Source: Drosophila persimilis
Lineage: Eukaryota; Arthropoda; Insecta; Diptera; Drosophilidae
Direction of reading: 5' to 3'
Assembly (NCBI RefSeq): GCF_003286085.1
Contig: NW_020825345.1
Location: 992,001-1,056,000, forward strand
Length of the DNA: 64,000 bases
Within the stretch, counting starts at the first letter, position 1. Each line of letters starts with the position of its first letter. A model generated the notes under the pieces. That model did no database searches. It was not told where the DNA came from and saw nothing but the letters and a program-made list of their open reading frames with translations. Below, in pieces: positions 11,937 to 23,436 of this stretch. Made by a program: the position numbers and the translations under genes.

Positions 11937-14900
11937 ATGGTAGCCCAAAACGTGGCCTATGGCTACTTACTGGCGTATGTGGCGACATTGCTGTGCTGGC
12001 CGGGAGATGCCTATCCAGCCAGTGCCAGCTACCGGGATCTGGATATTTGCAATCACTGGGATGGCAGGCGGCACTTCCTCGAGCTGGGGAGCCCTGCAGG
12101 AGAACTGCATGCTCGCAATGTGACCAATACGGCGTATAGAGTGAGTGCAGTTCTCAGAGCCAAGATCCGATCAGATCAGATCAACATCCATCGTTCGTAG
12201 AGCGCTCCGCTGGGATTCAAGAGCGATGCCGTAGCTGGGGACGTGTGGTACCAGTGCAACCTGGAGCTGGTCACCTGCGCCGAGTGCGTCATCCGAGTGA
12301 CCTTCACCTATGCCAACTTCTCGAAGAGCTGCGGCAATACGGGCGGAAAGTCGAGCATGTGTCCCTGTGAGCACATCCAGTTCTCGGAGCCACCCTACGA
12401 TTCAACCATCTCTGGGCAGGAGTTCTGTGGCGATGGCAAGGTATTCCGGAGCAAGACACGGACGTTGCAGCTCAAGTTCTTCTACAGAGCCACCAATGCC
12501 CATGTCTTTTCCCTGCAATACTTCTCCGAACGTAAGTTGATTAGGAAGTCCTATATCCTGAGGGATGATTCAATGTTAGTATTTCCTTAGGCAACGTGAG
12601 GATTGTGAGTGGTTCGCCCAAGCAGTCGATCGTGGGCAATGGGAATCCCAAGTACCAGCCGCAGGTCATATCCACACCATACTTCCCCATGCCGTATCCC
12701 AGGGACTATGGGATCGAGCACATCCTCACCTGCGAGGCGGACAACTGCCAGGTGCGCCTGGACTTTACCGACTTTCAGCTTGGCCTCTCCTCCACCCTCG
12801 AGATATTCGACTCCAATGGCCAGATGCTGGACTCATACACGGGCGAGCACTTTCGGCCACCCATCACAATCAGCAGTGGCAAGTCCTTGCTGCTGCAGTT
12901 CCGGGGTAATGCTGCCACAGGCGTTGGCTTCCGCGCCGAGGTAAGCTTCGTCTCATCAAAGCAGATCAAGGAGGAGCGCCTAGTGCCCTACACAGGTGAG
13001 TGGTCAGTGGTTTTGTGTGTCTTGTGGGTGGGTGGTTGGTTGGGTAACGGGGGGATAATTGGTGGATTAGTTGGGCACTTGAAGGTCTGCAGGCAATTGT
13101 CATATTGATTTCGGTTCGTGGTCGTTGGAATGGGGTGGTGCTATAGGGGCTATGTTTTGTTTGGGCCACTTGACGAATATCAATGTCAATGCGAGCGTTT
13201 AAGTGGAAACTAGGTGAGACTCTTGCACGGTTCAGTTGGGTAACACAATCGATTCTGGGTCTTTGGGAAGCACAAAGGTTTGCTGGTCATACATAATCTT
13301 GTATGGCATGGGATTCTCTAGGAACTGTTACCTAAAAACGAATAGGTTTTCATACATTCCTTATCCCCAGATTGTGGTGGCATGGTCACGGGACCTGGTG
13401 GGGCCATCACCATGATGAACATGATCGAGAATGCCACAGATGTGCGCCTCTTCGATTGCATTTGGATCATCAAGCCCGGCAACAATTACATGATGATGAA
13501 GACCCACATCTCACTGCGGGTGGACGACTTCTATGGAATGGCAGCGCGTTCAGAGCTCACTATACGCCAGGGGACCACCTCCGACGGCGTAGAGATTGAG
13601 AATGTGATGTGGCCGAACAACGGGCTGAGCAAGGAGAACCACATAGCCCCCATCCTCACTGGGTACTACATACGCCTACGAGGGGTCTTCGGGATGCCCT
13701 CCAAGCTGGCCATTGTCTACAGCGTTTTCAACTATTTGAGTGAGTACCACGAGAGAACCCTCCTTCTGATTGTTAATGTTTTTTGTGCCGCAGATTGCTA
13801 TATCGGCTCCGAGTTTCTGTGCGGGAATAACCACTGCATCTCCATTCGGCTGCACTGCGACGGATTCGATCACTGCGGCGATGGAACCGATGAGCCGGAG
13901 ACCTGCGAGGAGGACTGGGCCCATCTGCACCACGATCGTCGCTGGTACTCCCACAAGCCCAACTACTACTTTCCGAAGATGGACCAGTATCCGGATCTGA
14001 AGACAGCCACGGGCATCTTCATCATCAGCACATTGGGGATCTTTGGCGTCCTATCTGGCTGGATGGTGATCCTGTACAGGATGGGCGTAAGGGCGCGGCA
14101 CCAGCGGGAGCTCCAGAGTCACTTGCAGACCATAAGCGAGCTCCTGGATCGCCAGGACGAGGATCGTACGCCCGACGAGCCACCCAGCTACGAAGCCCCG
14201 CCCGATTACGAGGAGGTAATAAAAATAGGGATGCAACAGGAGCTGCGCGAGCCGCGGCGCCAGCGTCGTCCCCGTCGCCAGCACCGGGACCGAAGCTGCA
14301 ATCGGGCTCCCAGTAACTGCACAATGCAGTCCGTGCTACCGTTGCAACGTAGCTGCAGCCTGGACAGGGATCAGGATCAGCCCAGCACTTCTGCGGCGGC
14401 CATGACCCATGCCGTGGCCGCCACGGATACCACGCAGGATGCAGAGCAGAGCCAGCAGATGGCCCAGAGGGTGCTTTTGGCCACGGCAATTTGTGGTAGG
14501 TGATCCGATCCCCAGAAACACCTCCCTTGCAGTGGCTAATTTACCCACAGAATCCAAATTGCAGGCTCTGCAGGCGCGTCTGGCCCGGCAGCCGCAGCGG
14601 ACCCACGCCCAACCACGCACCAATCCGTGGGGATTTCAACGGGCCCGCCACCGCTATCCGATGGGCGTGAACTACCCTCAGCCGCTGGGGGAGCGGAGGC
14701 GCAGCCAACGACGCCCAACAGTGCGGCGGACGACGGCACCGACGGCGCCTTCCGAGACGGAGATGACTCTCTCAACATATCACTCACTCTAGGCCTGCCC
14801 TCCACCACGCTCGGCAGTCCACTCACCTCCGCCCAGAATCCAAATCAGTATCAGAACCAGGAACAGACCCAGGCGAGCAACTGCACCGAGCACACGTATC

Positions 14901-15484
14901 TGAAGCGCTCCTGGCTGCTGGTGCATCAGACGCCGCATGGACCGAGCTATCGCGTGCAACGACTGCGGCACACCTTCTCCACGCCCGAGGCGTTCACGGC
15001 TGCCCACGAGCTGCATCTGCCGTACCCGGACTTTCTCAGCTACGGCACCAATATGCCGCACGAACGCAGCAGCAGCAACTTTGGCTCCGAGCTCTCCCGC
15101 GATCCCTCCAGCTACAGCATCGGGAAACGGGCCCGCCTTGGAGCAGCAGGAGATCAGAGTGAATCTCATACGGTGACGCCGGATGTGGATGGCTCCAATC
15201 AAACGCTGCAGTCCCCCATGACGGAGCAAACGATGCCCCCCACTCAGAGCGAGAGCGAGAGTGAGGCAGAGCAGCATGTGTCCTGCTTTGGAACCGTCTC
15301 CCAGCGGCCCAAGCGACGACGTGGCCATGTGAGAAGTCGATCTTTTAGCAATGCACGTGGTGCCGGCAGACGCCGCCTCATTCAGCGCAGTTCGTCGGCC
15401 GATCTCCTGATGAACTATGCGGCCATGGCGGTGTCCACTCCTCAGAAGCGAAGCGAAGGAATACAGCGTTTGTTCTTCATATAA
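11937..15484 (+). CDS. CUB/LDLa single-pass membrane protein
   Basis: Predicted exons are 11937-12140, 12201-12531, 12591-12995, 13371-13739, 13794-14495 and 14565-15484, which give 976 residues with all phases consistent. A signal peptide (YGYLLAYVATLLCW) is followed by three Cys-bearing CUB-like regions. An LDLa module (CYIGSEFLCGNNHC, then CDGFDHCGDGTDE) comes next, then one membrane segment (GIFIISTLGIFGVLSGW) and a long low-complexity cytoplasmic tail with PPSYEAPPDYEE (PY-like), an Arg-rich stretch, SESESE and RSRSF. The layout of CUBs, LDLa, membrane span and tail resembles Neto/LEV-10 auxiliary proteins of neurotransmitter receptors, but I cannot assign orthology. The 13740-13793 intron is 54 nt, stop-free and frame-preserving. 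The last exon has a rival acceptor 14 nt upstream that opens another frame. The gene starts only about 250 bp after the Idh poly(A) signal. Non-coding first exons were not sought. Confidence 0.85.
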
Positions 15485-15970
15485 AAAGATGATGATGGGA
15501 ATGGGTTAGCGAAATGGAACGATAGTATTATGTCCCTGGTGTGATTCAGGGTGGGATCTGGTGGGAATGATGATATGTGTATATGTATATGTACTTTTAG
15601 TGGTCCAAATCCACGTGTGAGTAAAGGATTACACAGAAAGTTAGCATTTTACTTCATATTTTATTCATTTATAGCGTTAGACGTGTAGCTTCGGCCAGTG
15701 CTTGTCAAACTGTGTAGGCCACAGTTTGATATTATCTGGGGACTTTTAAGGTGCCTTAAAGGTGCAAAATAACCATAAAAATCTAATTCTCGCATATATA
15801 TCGTAGAAATCAAAAAAATTCACACTTGTATGTATGTATACTATATATGTGTGTATATATAGACGAATATGATAAATAATACCAAGGCGTGTAGTCAATT
15901 ATGTGGAGGTGCCTGCTAGCCAGGATCCACGATCCATACATATCCCTATATATTTTCCGATTTCCTACTG
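15485..15970. other. Convergent intergenic gap / 3' UTRs
   Basis: The stretch is AT-rich, with TATG repeats near 15825-15860. It lies between the stop codons of the CUB/LDLa gene (+) and the RabGAP gene (-) and probably holds both 3' UTRs. No gene is seen. Confidence 0.6.
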
Positions 15971-18900
15971 CTACTGCTGCAGCTGCTGCTTGAGATTCTC
16001 GGCCAGCGATTTGCCCGTCTCCAGCGGAACTACAATGTTCCTTAGGCTGTCGATGCTGTTCCGCAGCTTGGTGGCCTGAAATTTGCTGGGCAGCTTCGGT
16101 GATCCACCCACCGAGGCAAATGCAAATGTCTTATACTCCTGATCCAGTGCAGGGCAGCAATCCAGAGTCAAGTATGGTAAGAGGTTCTTTAAATATATCG
16201 TACATATGTGTATATACATAGGGGTTTTATTTGCAGCAGCAAAAATATCAATACTATTAATAAGAAGAAAAAACAAGGTTTAAACAGAAACAGCAGGTAA
16301 GCGTAAGCGGGGGGGTCAGTGCTTCGATATAGTCAACAGATATGGCTACAAAGTAAGATTCTTTAAAGTTGTGCGTATGTGTCATGGGGTGTGTGCTGGT
16401 TTAGCCATAAATTAAACATGAAAAAGGCAATGCGAGAGGGTATTCCCAATGGTATCCCCCGAGAGATAAATACCAGGAGAACACCCCAACTTAAAGATTA
16501 AAGAAATTATACATGAACAAAATTATACATTAAAAACTGGTCACGGTCCAGCGCTCGTCCTGTCATGGATGGGTCTCTGTGATCCTTATGTTACCTGATT
16601 GCCGCTGGGCGAACTGGCCTCGCTGAGAGTGGTCGGTGGCTGGCCCATGTACGACTGGAATGTGGGCGTAGGTCCGCCACTGCCATTGTCCCGATTACCG
16701 CTTCGGGTGGTCACCTTCTCCTGCAGAGTGTTGAAGGTCTTGGAGAGCCACGGCTGCCAGCTATTGCGATTGGTCTGCAGCTCGCTGAGTGTGTTGTTGA
16801 GCTGATGGTTTAGATCCTGGTTCTTGCACTCGGCCTCCACCTGCGCCAGTTTGGCCTGGGCCAGCTCCAGTTCTAGTTCGCGTATTCGATGGGAGGCGGC
16901 ATTGAGTGGATCCAATGGACCCAGAGGCGGCTCATTGGCATTGCGCATGGCATCCGTTTGCCGGTTAGAGCGGCCTTCGCCGGACTTGGCATTATCGTTG
17001 CCGAATCCATCGATCTGTTGCAGGCAATGCTGGCACTTGGAAACCGTTTGCTGGATGGAAAGGATTCCATTAGTTAGATATTTTGCGATACATTATCAAA
17101 GACTCACCATGACCTTGCTCAACGTCTCACTGAGCGTGTTCATGTCCTGCTCCTGACGCTGGATGATCTGCTTGTATTCCTGTATGATGCCGGTGTGCTT
17201 CTTCTCCTTATCGACGGCCCGCTCATTGGCCACGGTCAGCTGTTGGGTCACCGTATCTATCTCCCCCTGAAGCTTGCGGCGTTCCTCGCCGAACCGGTTC
17301 TCATAGATCTGCGCTTCCTTCTCCAGGCGCTCTTTGTGCTGCTTCTTAAGCAAGAACTCCTCCTCGTACTGCTTAAGTTTCTTGATCTTCCTCTCGCACG
17401 ACTGCTTCATCACTTTGCGCGCCTGAATGGAGCTGCGACACTTCTTGGGGAGCGTTACCCTGAAGTACTTGAGTATGCCCTCGAAATCCAGCTGGCGCAG
17501 GTCGGACTCGCAGATTGACAGCAGTGTCACAGCCACCTGGAAGAGCACAGGCAAGCCGTCCAGTAGGAATACGTCCAGTACGTGGAATACAAAGCAGAGC
17601 GGAAAGCGAGCCGTGTACAGAGTGAGGAACCATTGGGAGGCGTACATGTGCGTCTCAATGCCGCAGGCCGTGAAATGCTCATACAGTTTGGGTAGCTGAT
17701 CCTTGATGAGCCGCTCCAGTTGATACAGCCGCAGATACAGAACCTCAAACCCTGCCTTGTAGAGATCTCGAAGCCCGTAGTCATACATTAGTGCGACCAA
17801 GACACAGAAGGCATCTTCCTCGGGCATCTGGGAGAGCCAACATTTATTGATTGCTGTTCGATTGCTTTCCCTATTTTCATAAATTACTCACATGAAGCAG
17901 CAGACTGGCTGCTATGAAACTGAGGCCCTGGCAATAGCCAACCTCGCTGTCATGGACAGCATATGCCTTGGACACCTTGAAGAGCGCATCCTGACCAGAA
18001 CCGCCGGTTTCCTTGAAGCATTTGTGCGCCGGAAAAGTGCGATGTATATCCCGCTGGATGACTGTCTCGCATTTGGTTTCCTATAAGAGATTTACAATTG
18101 AATTTACTCCCTTTATAGGCTCGAAAACTACTAACTTTGGTGATCAGGATCTTGTACATGTCGTTCATCTCCACCTTGCCCTCGACACTGGCCAGTTTCT
18201 GCCAGATCTTCTCACGCAATGCCTCTGGGACACCGAGACGCACAAGGGGAGCCAGATTCTTGGGCCTCTTTTCGCTGTCCCATTCCCGCAAAATGGGATC
18301 CCATTCATCGAGTGTATCCTGCGAGCAGTCCTTGGATACTTCGCCAGTGCCACTCAGGAGCGGCTCATCGCCATCACTGCTGTAGTCTGTGGGGCAATCA
18401 TCCTCGATTGAGGCAATGGACGTGCTACGCACAATGCGCGAAAGATTGTTCATGCCCATCTTAAGCAGGGACGAGGATGCTGCTTGCTGGCCCGGGTGCT
18501 CCGTGATCTCCTCCGAGGGATCTATGCTGTTCACCTTCCAATTGAGCTCATCGGTGCGCTTGAGATGCAAGTAGAAGCGCAGCGTCATTGGGCGTTTGGA
18601 TATGAAGTGATCCATGATGCGCATCTCGCTGGCCGACTGTATAGTCACTGGGGTTTCAATCACGAACCGGACTGGCTCCTGGATGCCACGCATCACAATG
18701 TCCACGGCCACGGTAAGATTGGTTTTGGACGATTCCAGATTCAGCTGCTCGAAGGCCTTCTCCTGGGCCTTCCACTCGGCTCGTATGGCATAGGGCAGGC
18801 AAGAATTTAGCGCAAGGGCATTCTCGGACTCTGCCGTTGCTGCTCCTCCTCCTCCAGTTGCTGCTGCTGTTGCTCCAGCTGCTGGTACACCTGGCGCTGT

Positions 18901-20786
18901 CACGTAGCCCATGTTGAGCAGATCAATGAGATGCATATCCTTCTGGACCACCAGTTTGCCTGGGGCCACGAGCACGCCAAAGCAGCGCTCAATGTACAGG
19001 GGCTGGAGTACGTTGGAGGGCGTTTGCTTTACGGTAATGCATACTTCTTTATCCGTATTGGCTCGCAGCTTGAAGCAGCCCCGATCCCGGGGGACTGCAG
19101 CATAGGAGTTCTTGGCCACCTTCTCGCGTATTTCCAGGGAGACGATGAACTCGTAGCCAGCCGTGTTAAGGGGGTTACCGCTCACATCCGACGTTACAGA
19201 GTTGGCCATGTCCACGGCCGATGTGAGGCTGCAGCTCATGCTGGGCGGATACGTCTGGAATGCTTTCTGGAAGCAGGCTGGAAACAGATTAATGCAAATA
19301 AGCGAATGAGATCATGCCAAAAACCGTGCTGAAGATGATCTGATCTGACTCACCGCTCACTTGATTTACCGCCTCGGGTATATGGCACCGGAACACATGG
19401 CATTGGAAAAGGGCATCTCCGTGCAGCCAGGTAAAGGCAAAGCAACCATTCTCCGCCGTATCCACGGGACCGCGATAGTATAAAATAATGCTGGATATCT
19501 CGTAGGTAGCTATAATCGTATTGCTCTCCGCATCATGAAGGCTGGAAAGGGAAACGAGCGAAATACCTAGCTTGAATGAATCATATTTTTGGGGAAACTC
19601 CTTTTTCTACTCACACGACCAGACCATCAGAGCAGATGGGAATGCTCACAGTTATCTTCAGTCCCACGGACTTTGAGCCACTGTTCAGCTCGTTCATAAT
19701 GCGGTAGACATCTGTCTCGGATTTGGGTGCATTGATGTTTGCGGCACCCAGGTAGGTCACACCCGAAAAAATGGTACAGCCCTGATCGATCTCTGACACT
19801 GTTACAATGGATTTATATATGTAAAGTAGAGCATTGTCTATGTGGCACAAAAACTCACCCTCTTCGTCGGTTGTATCGCCTTTCTCCGGCTTCATGGCAT
19901 CCTGCTTCTCCTCCACGCAGGCGGGACTCGCATCAATGCAGTCATAGAACACAGAATGGCCTACGCGATTGTGTGCATCGGAGTGGGAGGCATCGTCCAC
20001 AGCCTCCTCGCTCTTGGGCGTAAAAATATTGCAGGGGAAACGCATCTCGGGGTCTGTGCCAGTGACAGTGACAGTGCCAGTTAATGGCAGTGTCAGAGAC
20101 TTTTGCTGATGATTCGGGACTCGCTGGGTCGTAGTCTTATCGCCGGCAGCTGCAAAATTTAAATGTTAATTGACAATTACGAGAAAAGTGCGCAAGTCGA
20201 GAAACAATAATTGAACTGAAATGTATTGAAATTGTTATGTGTTATGTGCTATGGGGTTTACAGAACGTTTGTTTGTTATTTGTTGCCATGACACCCTCTA
20301 CCATCGGCGTACCGAAGCTTACATAGATAAGATTGCAGCTGGCTGGCATTACTTACTATCGACTCGCTTAAATTTCAATTCCAATTTGGAGCGCGCTCAG
20401 CCAGCGTGTGTGCACAGCTGTCGGAGCGGATCGTGTCTGGCAGACTGGGAATTTCTATGCTTTCAGTTCTCGCTGTACTCACCTACACCTCGCTCCAGCT
20501 CCAGGTCCCGCAGGGCGTCCGTCATCTCGTGCTGAATATCGCTCAAGTTGCGATTGTGCGCCATGTCCAGCGTGGGGGATCGATCACCACCTCCCTCGGG
20601 AGAGGAGAGCGCCAAGGCACTCAGCGAGGTGGGCGGCTTGCCTGCGCCTGGTTCCTTTGGCTCCGGGGCCACAGTTCGCTTTGACGGCTCCGTGGGACTG
20701 GCGACATTGCTGTCGGTGACTATTTCGTATTCCCCGCTGGTCGTTATCGAGGACTCCGAGGACTTTGTGCTGAGATTATCATCCAT
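15971..20786 (-). CDS. CG7112: Rab GTPase-activating protein (PTB + TBC + coiled coil; RABGAP1/GAPCenA type)
   Basis: Predicted exons from 5' to 3' are 20483-20786, 19859-20149, 19615-19798, 19354-19541, 18136-19277, 17892-18080, 17108-17827, 16595-17050 and 15971-16138. They give 1213 residues, and every junction phase agrees. The acidic/Ser-rich N-terminus starts MDDNLSTKSSESS. A PTB domain follows at about 200-330 (TIFSGVTYLGAA to FRCHIPEAVNQV), then a kinesin-like DUF3694 region at about 345-480. The TBC domain at about 665-870 shows the arginine finger (IQRDIHRTFPAH) and glutamine finger (VGYCQGLSF), so it should be catalytically able. A Lys/Glu-rich coiled coil at about 900-1060 follows. 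The family accelerates GTP hydrolysis on Rabs such as Rab6/Rab4/Rab11-type substrates at endosomes and Golgi. It is divergent from the Hsp70-like gene. The symbol is from memory of the 66C gene order. The 19799-19858 intron is 60 nt, stop-free and in frame. Confidence 0.9.
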
Positions 20787-21423
20787 TGTGTCCGCTCAAG
20801 GTTGCCGTAGGGCCGAGGGTTTTCTTCGCTTGCCTTTGTGTGTGTGTGTGTTTCTGTTTGTGTGGAGTCTTCGTCTGCGTTTCTTTATTTGCAGTCTGCA
20901 GCGCAACTTAGGAAATGCGCATTTTCGAGCAGGTACACAAATCAATTTCTATTTCTGCTCCAAGGGCAACATTCCATTCGCTTTCGTTCGCTATCAATTA
21001 GGTTTGTTTAATTTTCAACGGAGTAACATCCATTCCATTGTGTCGCTTGGGCCACCGCGTAAATCGATGACGAATCGGAACGGTTTGGGGGCGTTGATTG
21101 CGTTGCATATATATGCGCATGTATGTGCCACAAGACCTACTTCTGTGTGTTCGTGGGGTGGCGCCTGGGGTCAACAGTTTGCTACCGTCGCGGATGTGAT
21201 CGGCACCCTTGCATATAGATTTTTCGTTAGCCAATGCCAGACTCCTCTGCACGCCACTACACAGATGACTTTTTGGTATACTCGTCTGTCTGAATGACAC
21301 TACAGCTTCAGTGGATCCCTCACACCCTCTATTACTATAGTTTTGCGTCGATTTTAATGATTATTCTGCAGTTTTCCCAACTGTTTTGTTTACATATTTC
21401 CCTCTTAGTAGTGGACATATAGG

Positions 21424-21514
21424 TGTCAAACCATCGATGGCACTATCGATAGTATCGATTTTTTAATCATTCTATTCAAAACTATCGAGTGACGCCACTA
21501 TCGATGGTTTGACA
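21424..21514. repeat. 15-bp perfect inverted repeat carrying DRE sites
   Basis: TGTCAAACCATCGAT at 21424-21438 is the exact reverse complement of ATCGATGGTTTGACA at 21500-21514. Three further ATCGA cores lie between the arms (21444, 21453, 21484). Such paired CGATA sites are what BEAF-32 and DREF bind, so this could be a promoter or boundary element. Confidence 0.7.
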
Positions 21515-21591
21515 GCACTGCTTGACAAGCAGAGTGACCGTTTACGGTAGTTTTGATACTTTTTGGTATTTTTTGGGGTCCAAAATGAGCC

Positions 21592-21653
21592 GACGGTATA
21601 TTTACGGTATATCGGTATATTTCTGAGGGTCGGACGGTATATTTTATCGATAA
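21592..21653 (+). promoter_or_regulatory. Motif 6-like promoter module (copy B) upstream of the Hsp70-like gene
   Basis: The order is GACGGTATATTTACGGTAT, then CGGTATATTTCTGAGGGTC, then GACGGTATATTTTATCGATA. The last element merges with a DRE. It lies about 125 bp upstream of the start codon. Confidence 0.65.
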
Positions 21654-21776
21654 GTCCGCCGTCACACTGTTGACAACACTACCGGGAAAAAACGTGCGTG
21701 ATTTAGATTAAAGTAAGGTTTGCCAAATTATTTATAAGGTTCCGGGTATTTGTCTGACTCAATTAACTAAAACGCG

Positions 21777-23312
21777 ATGTGGCCGCGATTTGGCATCAAG
21801 ATTGGCAACAGCACCCTCTGCATTGCTTACGTAAAGGCCGATGGCAAAGCTGAAGTCATTGCGAACAAGCAGGGCGATCGTGTCTCGCAAGCGTGTTTGC
21901 TGTGGGATGGCGACTCCGAAATTGAGTGCGGTCTGACGGCCAAACAGAAGATGGCCACACGGCCCAAACAGGCGGTGGCACACAGCTTCCAGCTGCTACA
22001 GCCAAAGGAGCACTTAACCGAGGAGATTTTTTCAAATGCCCTGAAGGATATTCCCTGCGACTTTGACAAGGAGGAGCTCGTGTTTCGAATGGAGCACGCG
22101 GTGCCCTCTGAAAAGGAAGACCAAGATGACCAAATTGTGACCAAAGAGCTAAGTGCCTACCAGGTCACGATGGAGCTGCTGCGCGCCGAACTGGAGTTGG
22201 CCCATCAATATCATACTGATGCGGATCAGGCTCCCATTGCCGTGATATCCATACCCAGCTACTATCCCGCAGAGGCCTTCAAGCTGCTGTCAGACGCTGC
22301 TGAAACTGCCGGCTTCCACGTTGCGCAGATAATAGCCGAGCCCACGGCGGCCGTCTTGGGCTATAACATTGGCGAGGATGAGCTGCAGGCTCGCCAGCAT
22401 GTTTTGACCATCAAGTGCGGTGGACTGTATAGCGATTTCGCCCTGTTTGCCGTACAGAATGGTTTCTTCATTGAGCTGGCCACGTTTGGCCCGTTCGCCA
22501 TCGGTGGCCGCCAGTTCACCGAGGCCTTGGTGCAGTTCATCTGCGAGGAGTTCAAAAGGAAGTACAAATTAGATCCGCACGAGTCGCGTCGATCGCTCGC
22601 CAAGATCCGCACAGCAGCCGCCAACTGCAAGCATACCCTTACAACGATGCCCTCCACTCAACTGTACATCGACTCCCTGATGGACGGCGTGGACTTCAAC
22701 GCCCAGATGTCGCGGGCCCGTTTCGAGAGCCTCATTCAGCCGGTGATTAACAACCTAATGCAACAGCTAGGCGAATGTATCGAACAGGCCCAACAAAAGC
22801 GTCCGGAGTTGAAGCGCGTCGACCACATTGTCCTCCTCGGCGCCACCATGCAGATCCCCAAGCTTCAGGCGGCTGTGGCCTCTCGCTTCCCCGACGCCAA
22901 GCTCCACAACAGCCACTCGGCGGATGAAGTGGTGGCCATCGGATGTGCCCGTCAGGCTGTGTGCCTACTTGATCCCCTCGAGCAGCAGCTGCAGAAGGCC
23001 GACGACTGTGTTCTCGTCGAGGATGATTTGTACATTTGGCACGGAGACGATGAGGCGAATGCCACACTGGTCCTGGGAAAGGGCAGCGTATTGCCACAAA
23101 AGATCAGAATAACTCTGCCACAGTCGAGCGAAGCTGGCGATGGCCCGAATGAGCTATCCTTGTTCAAGATACGAGCTGGGGACAAGGAGATATTGGCCAA
23201 CCTCCCTGGCCCCGCGGCCGCAGAGGACGGACTGTTTCAACTGGAGGTTGAGGTCAACTGGAATGACAAGGACGGAAATGTAGTTCCGCAGGTGCGGCTG
23301 AGTTGTATGTGA
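21777..23312 (+). CDS. CG7182: Atypical Hsp70-family protein (HSPA14/Hsp70L1-like)
   Basis: A single uninterrupted frame of 511 residues, close to the approximately 509 of vertebrate HSPA14. It covers the actin-like ATPase domain and only a short remnant of the substrate-binding domain. Recognisable parts are the N-terminal FGIKIGNSTLCIAYV, IAEPTAAVLGYNIGED (the conserved Hsp70 segment), and HIVLLGATMQIPKLQAAV (adenosine-binding motif). Phosphate loops are degenerate: GIKIGNS replaces GIDLGTT, and TIKCGGLYSDF replaces the usual DLGGGTFD. In fungi and mammals this class (Ssz1/HSPA14) works with a J-protein on the ribosome as the RAC complex, so a ribosome-associated co-chaperone role is likely but inferred. 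A GA run follows the stop, and AATAAA is at 23393. The D. melanogaster symbol is from memory. Confidence 0.9.
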   Translation: MWPRFGIKIGNSTLCIAYVKADGKAEVIANKQGDRVSQACLLWDGDSEIECGLTAKQKMATRPKQAVAHSFQLLQPKEHLTEEIFSNALKDIPCDFDKEELVFRMEHAVPSEKEDQDDQIVTKELSAYQVTMELLRAELELAHQYHTDADQAPIAVISIPSYYPAEAFKLLSDAAETAGFHVAQIIAEPTAAVLGYNIGEDELQARQHVLTIKCGGLYSDFALFAVQNGFFIELATFGPFAIGGRQFTEALVQFICEEFKRKYKLDPHESRRSLAKIRTAAANCKHTLTTMPSTQLYIDSLMDGVDFNAQMSRARFESLIQPVINNLMQQLGECIEQAQQKRPELKRVDHIVLLGATMQIPKLQAAVASRFPDAKLHNSHSADEVVAIGCARQAVCLLDPLEQQLQKADDCVLVEDDLYIWHGDDEANATLVLGKGSVLPQKIRITLPQSSEAGDGPNELSLFKIRAGDKEILANLPGPAAAEDGLFQLEVEVNWNDKDGNVVPQVRLSCM

Positions 23313-23392
23313 AAAAGAGAGAGAGAGAGAGAGAGCTCACATGCAATCGTTTAGTCTATTTATTGTTGGTAGCCTAATCATAATAATACATA

Positions 23393-23398
23393 AATAAA
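23393..23398 (+). terminator. Poly(A) signal of the Hsp70-like gene
   Basis: AATAAA about 80 nt after the stop, only 38 nt from the primase stop codon on the other strand. Confidence 0.65.
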
Positions 23399-23430
23399 AG
23401 TAACATCGAAAGCCGCACTGAAATCAATCC

Positions 23431-23436
23431 TTTATT
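23431..23436 (-). terminator. Primase poly(A) signal overlapping the stop codon
   Basis: On the minus strand the coding end reads TTC TGA ATAAAGG, so AATAAA begins with the A of the TGA stop. Cleavage 10-30 nt later would leave a very short 3' UTR that runs into the end of the convergent Hsp70-like transcript. Confidence 0.5.

Larger units (their letters stand above)
20787..21776. promoter_or_regulatory. Bidirectional promoter region, RabGAP (-) and Hsp70-like (+)
   Basis: This 990-bp divergent spacer holds the RabGAP 5' UTR (a TG run near 20838-20865) and, close to the Hsp70-like gene, a cluster of DRE-type ATCGAT sites (21433-21505), a copy of the GGTATATTT module (21592-21653) and GTCACACTG (21661, similar to core-promoter motif 1). 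It looks like a TATA-less housekeeping promoter. Confidence 0.65.

Noticed and set aside
14553-14792. Reading the Arg-rich frame as the main C-terminus of the CUB/LDLa protein
   Set aside because: The acceptor at 14564 gives a 306-codon tail with consistent codon bias, so the Arg-rich frame is kept only as a possible alternative isoform.
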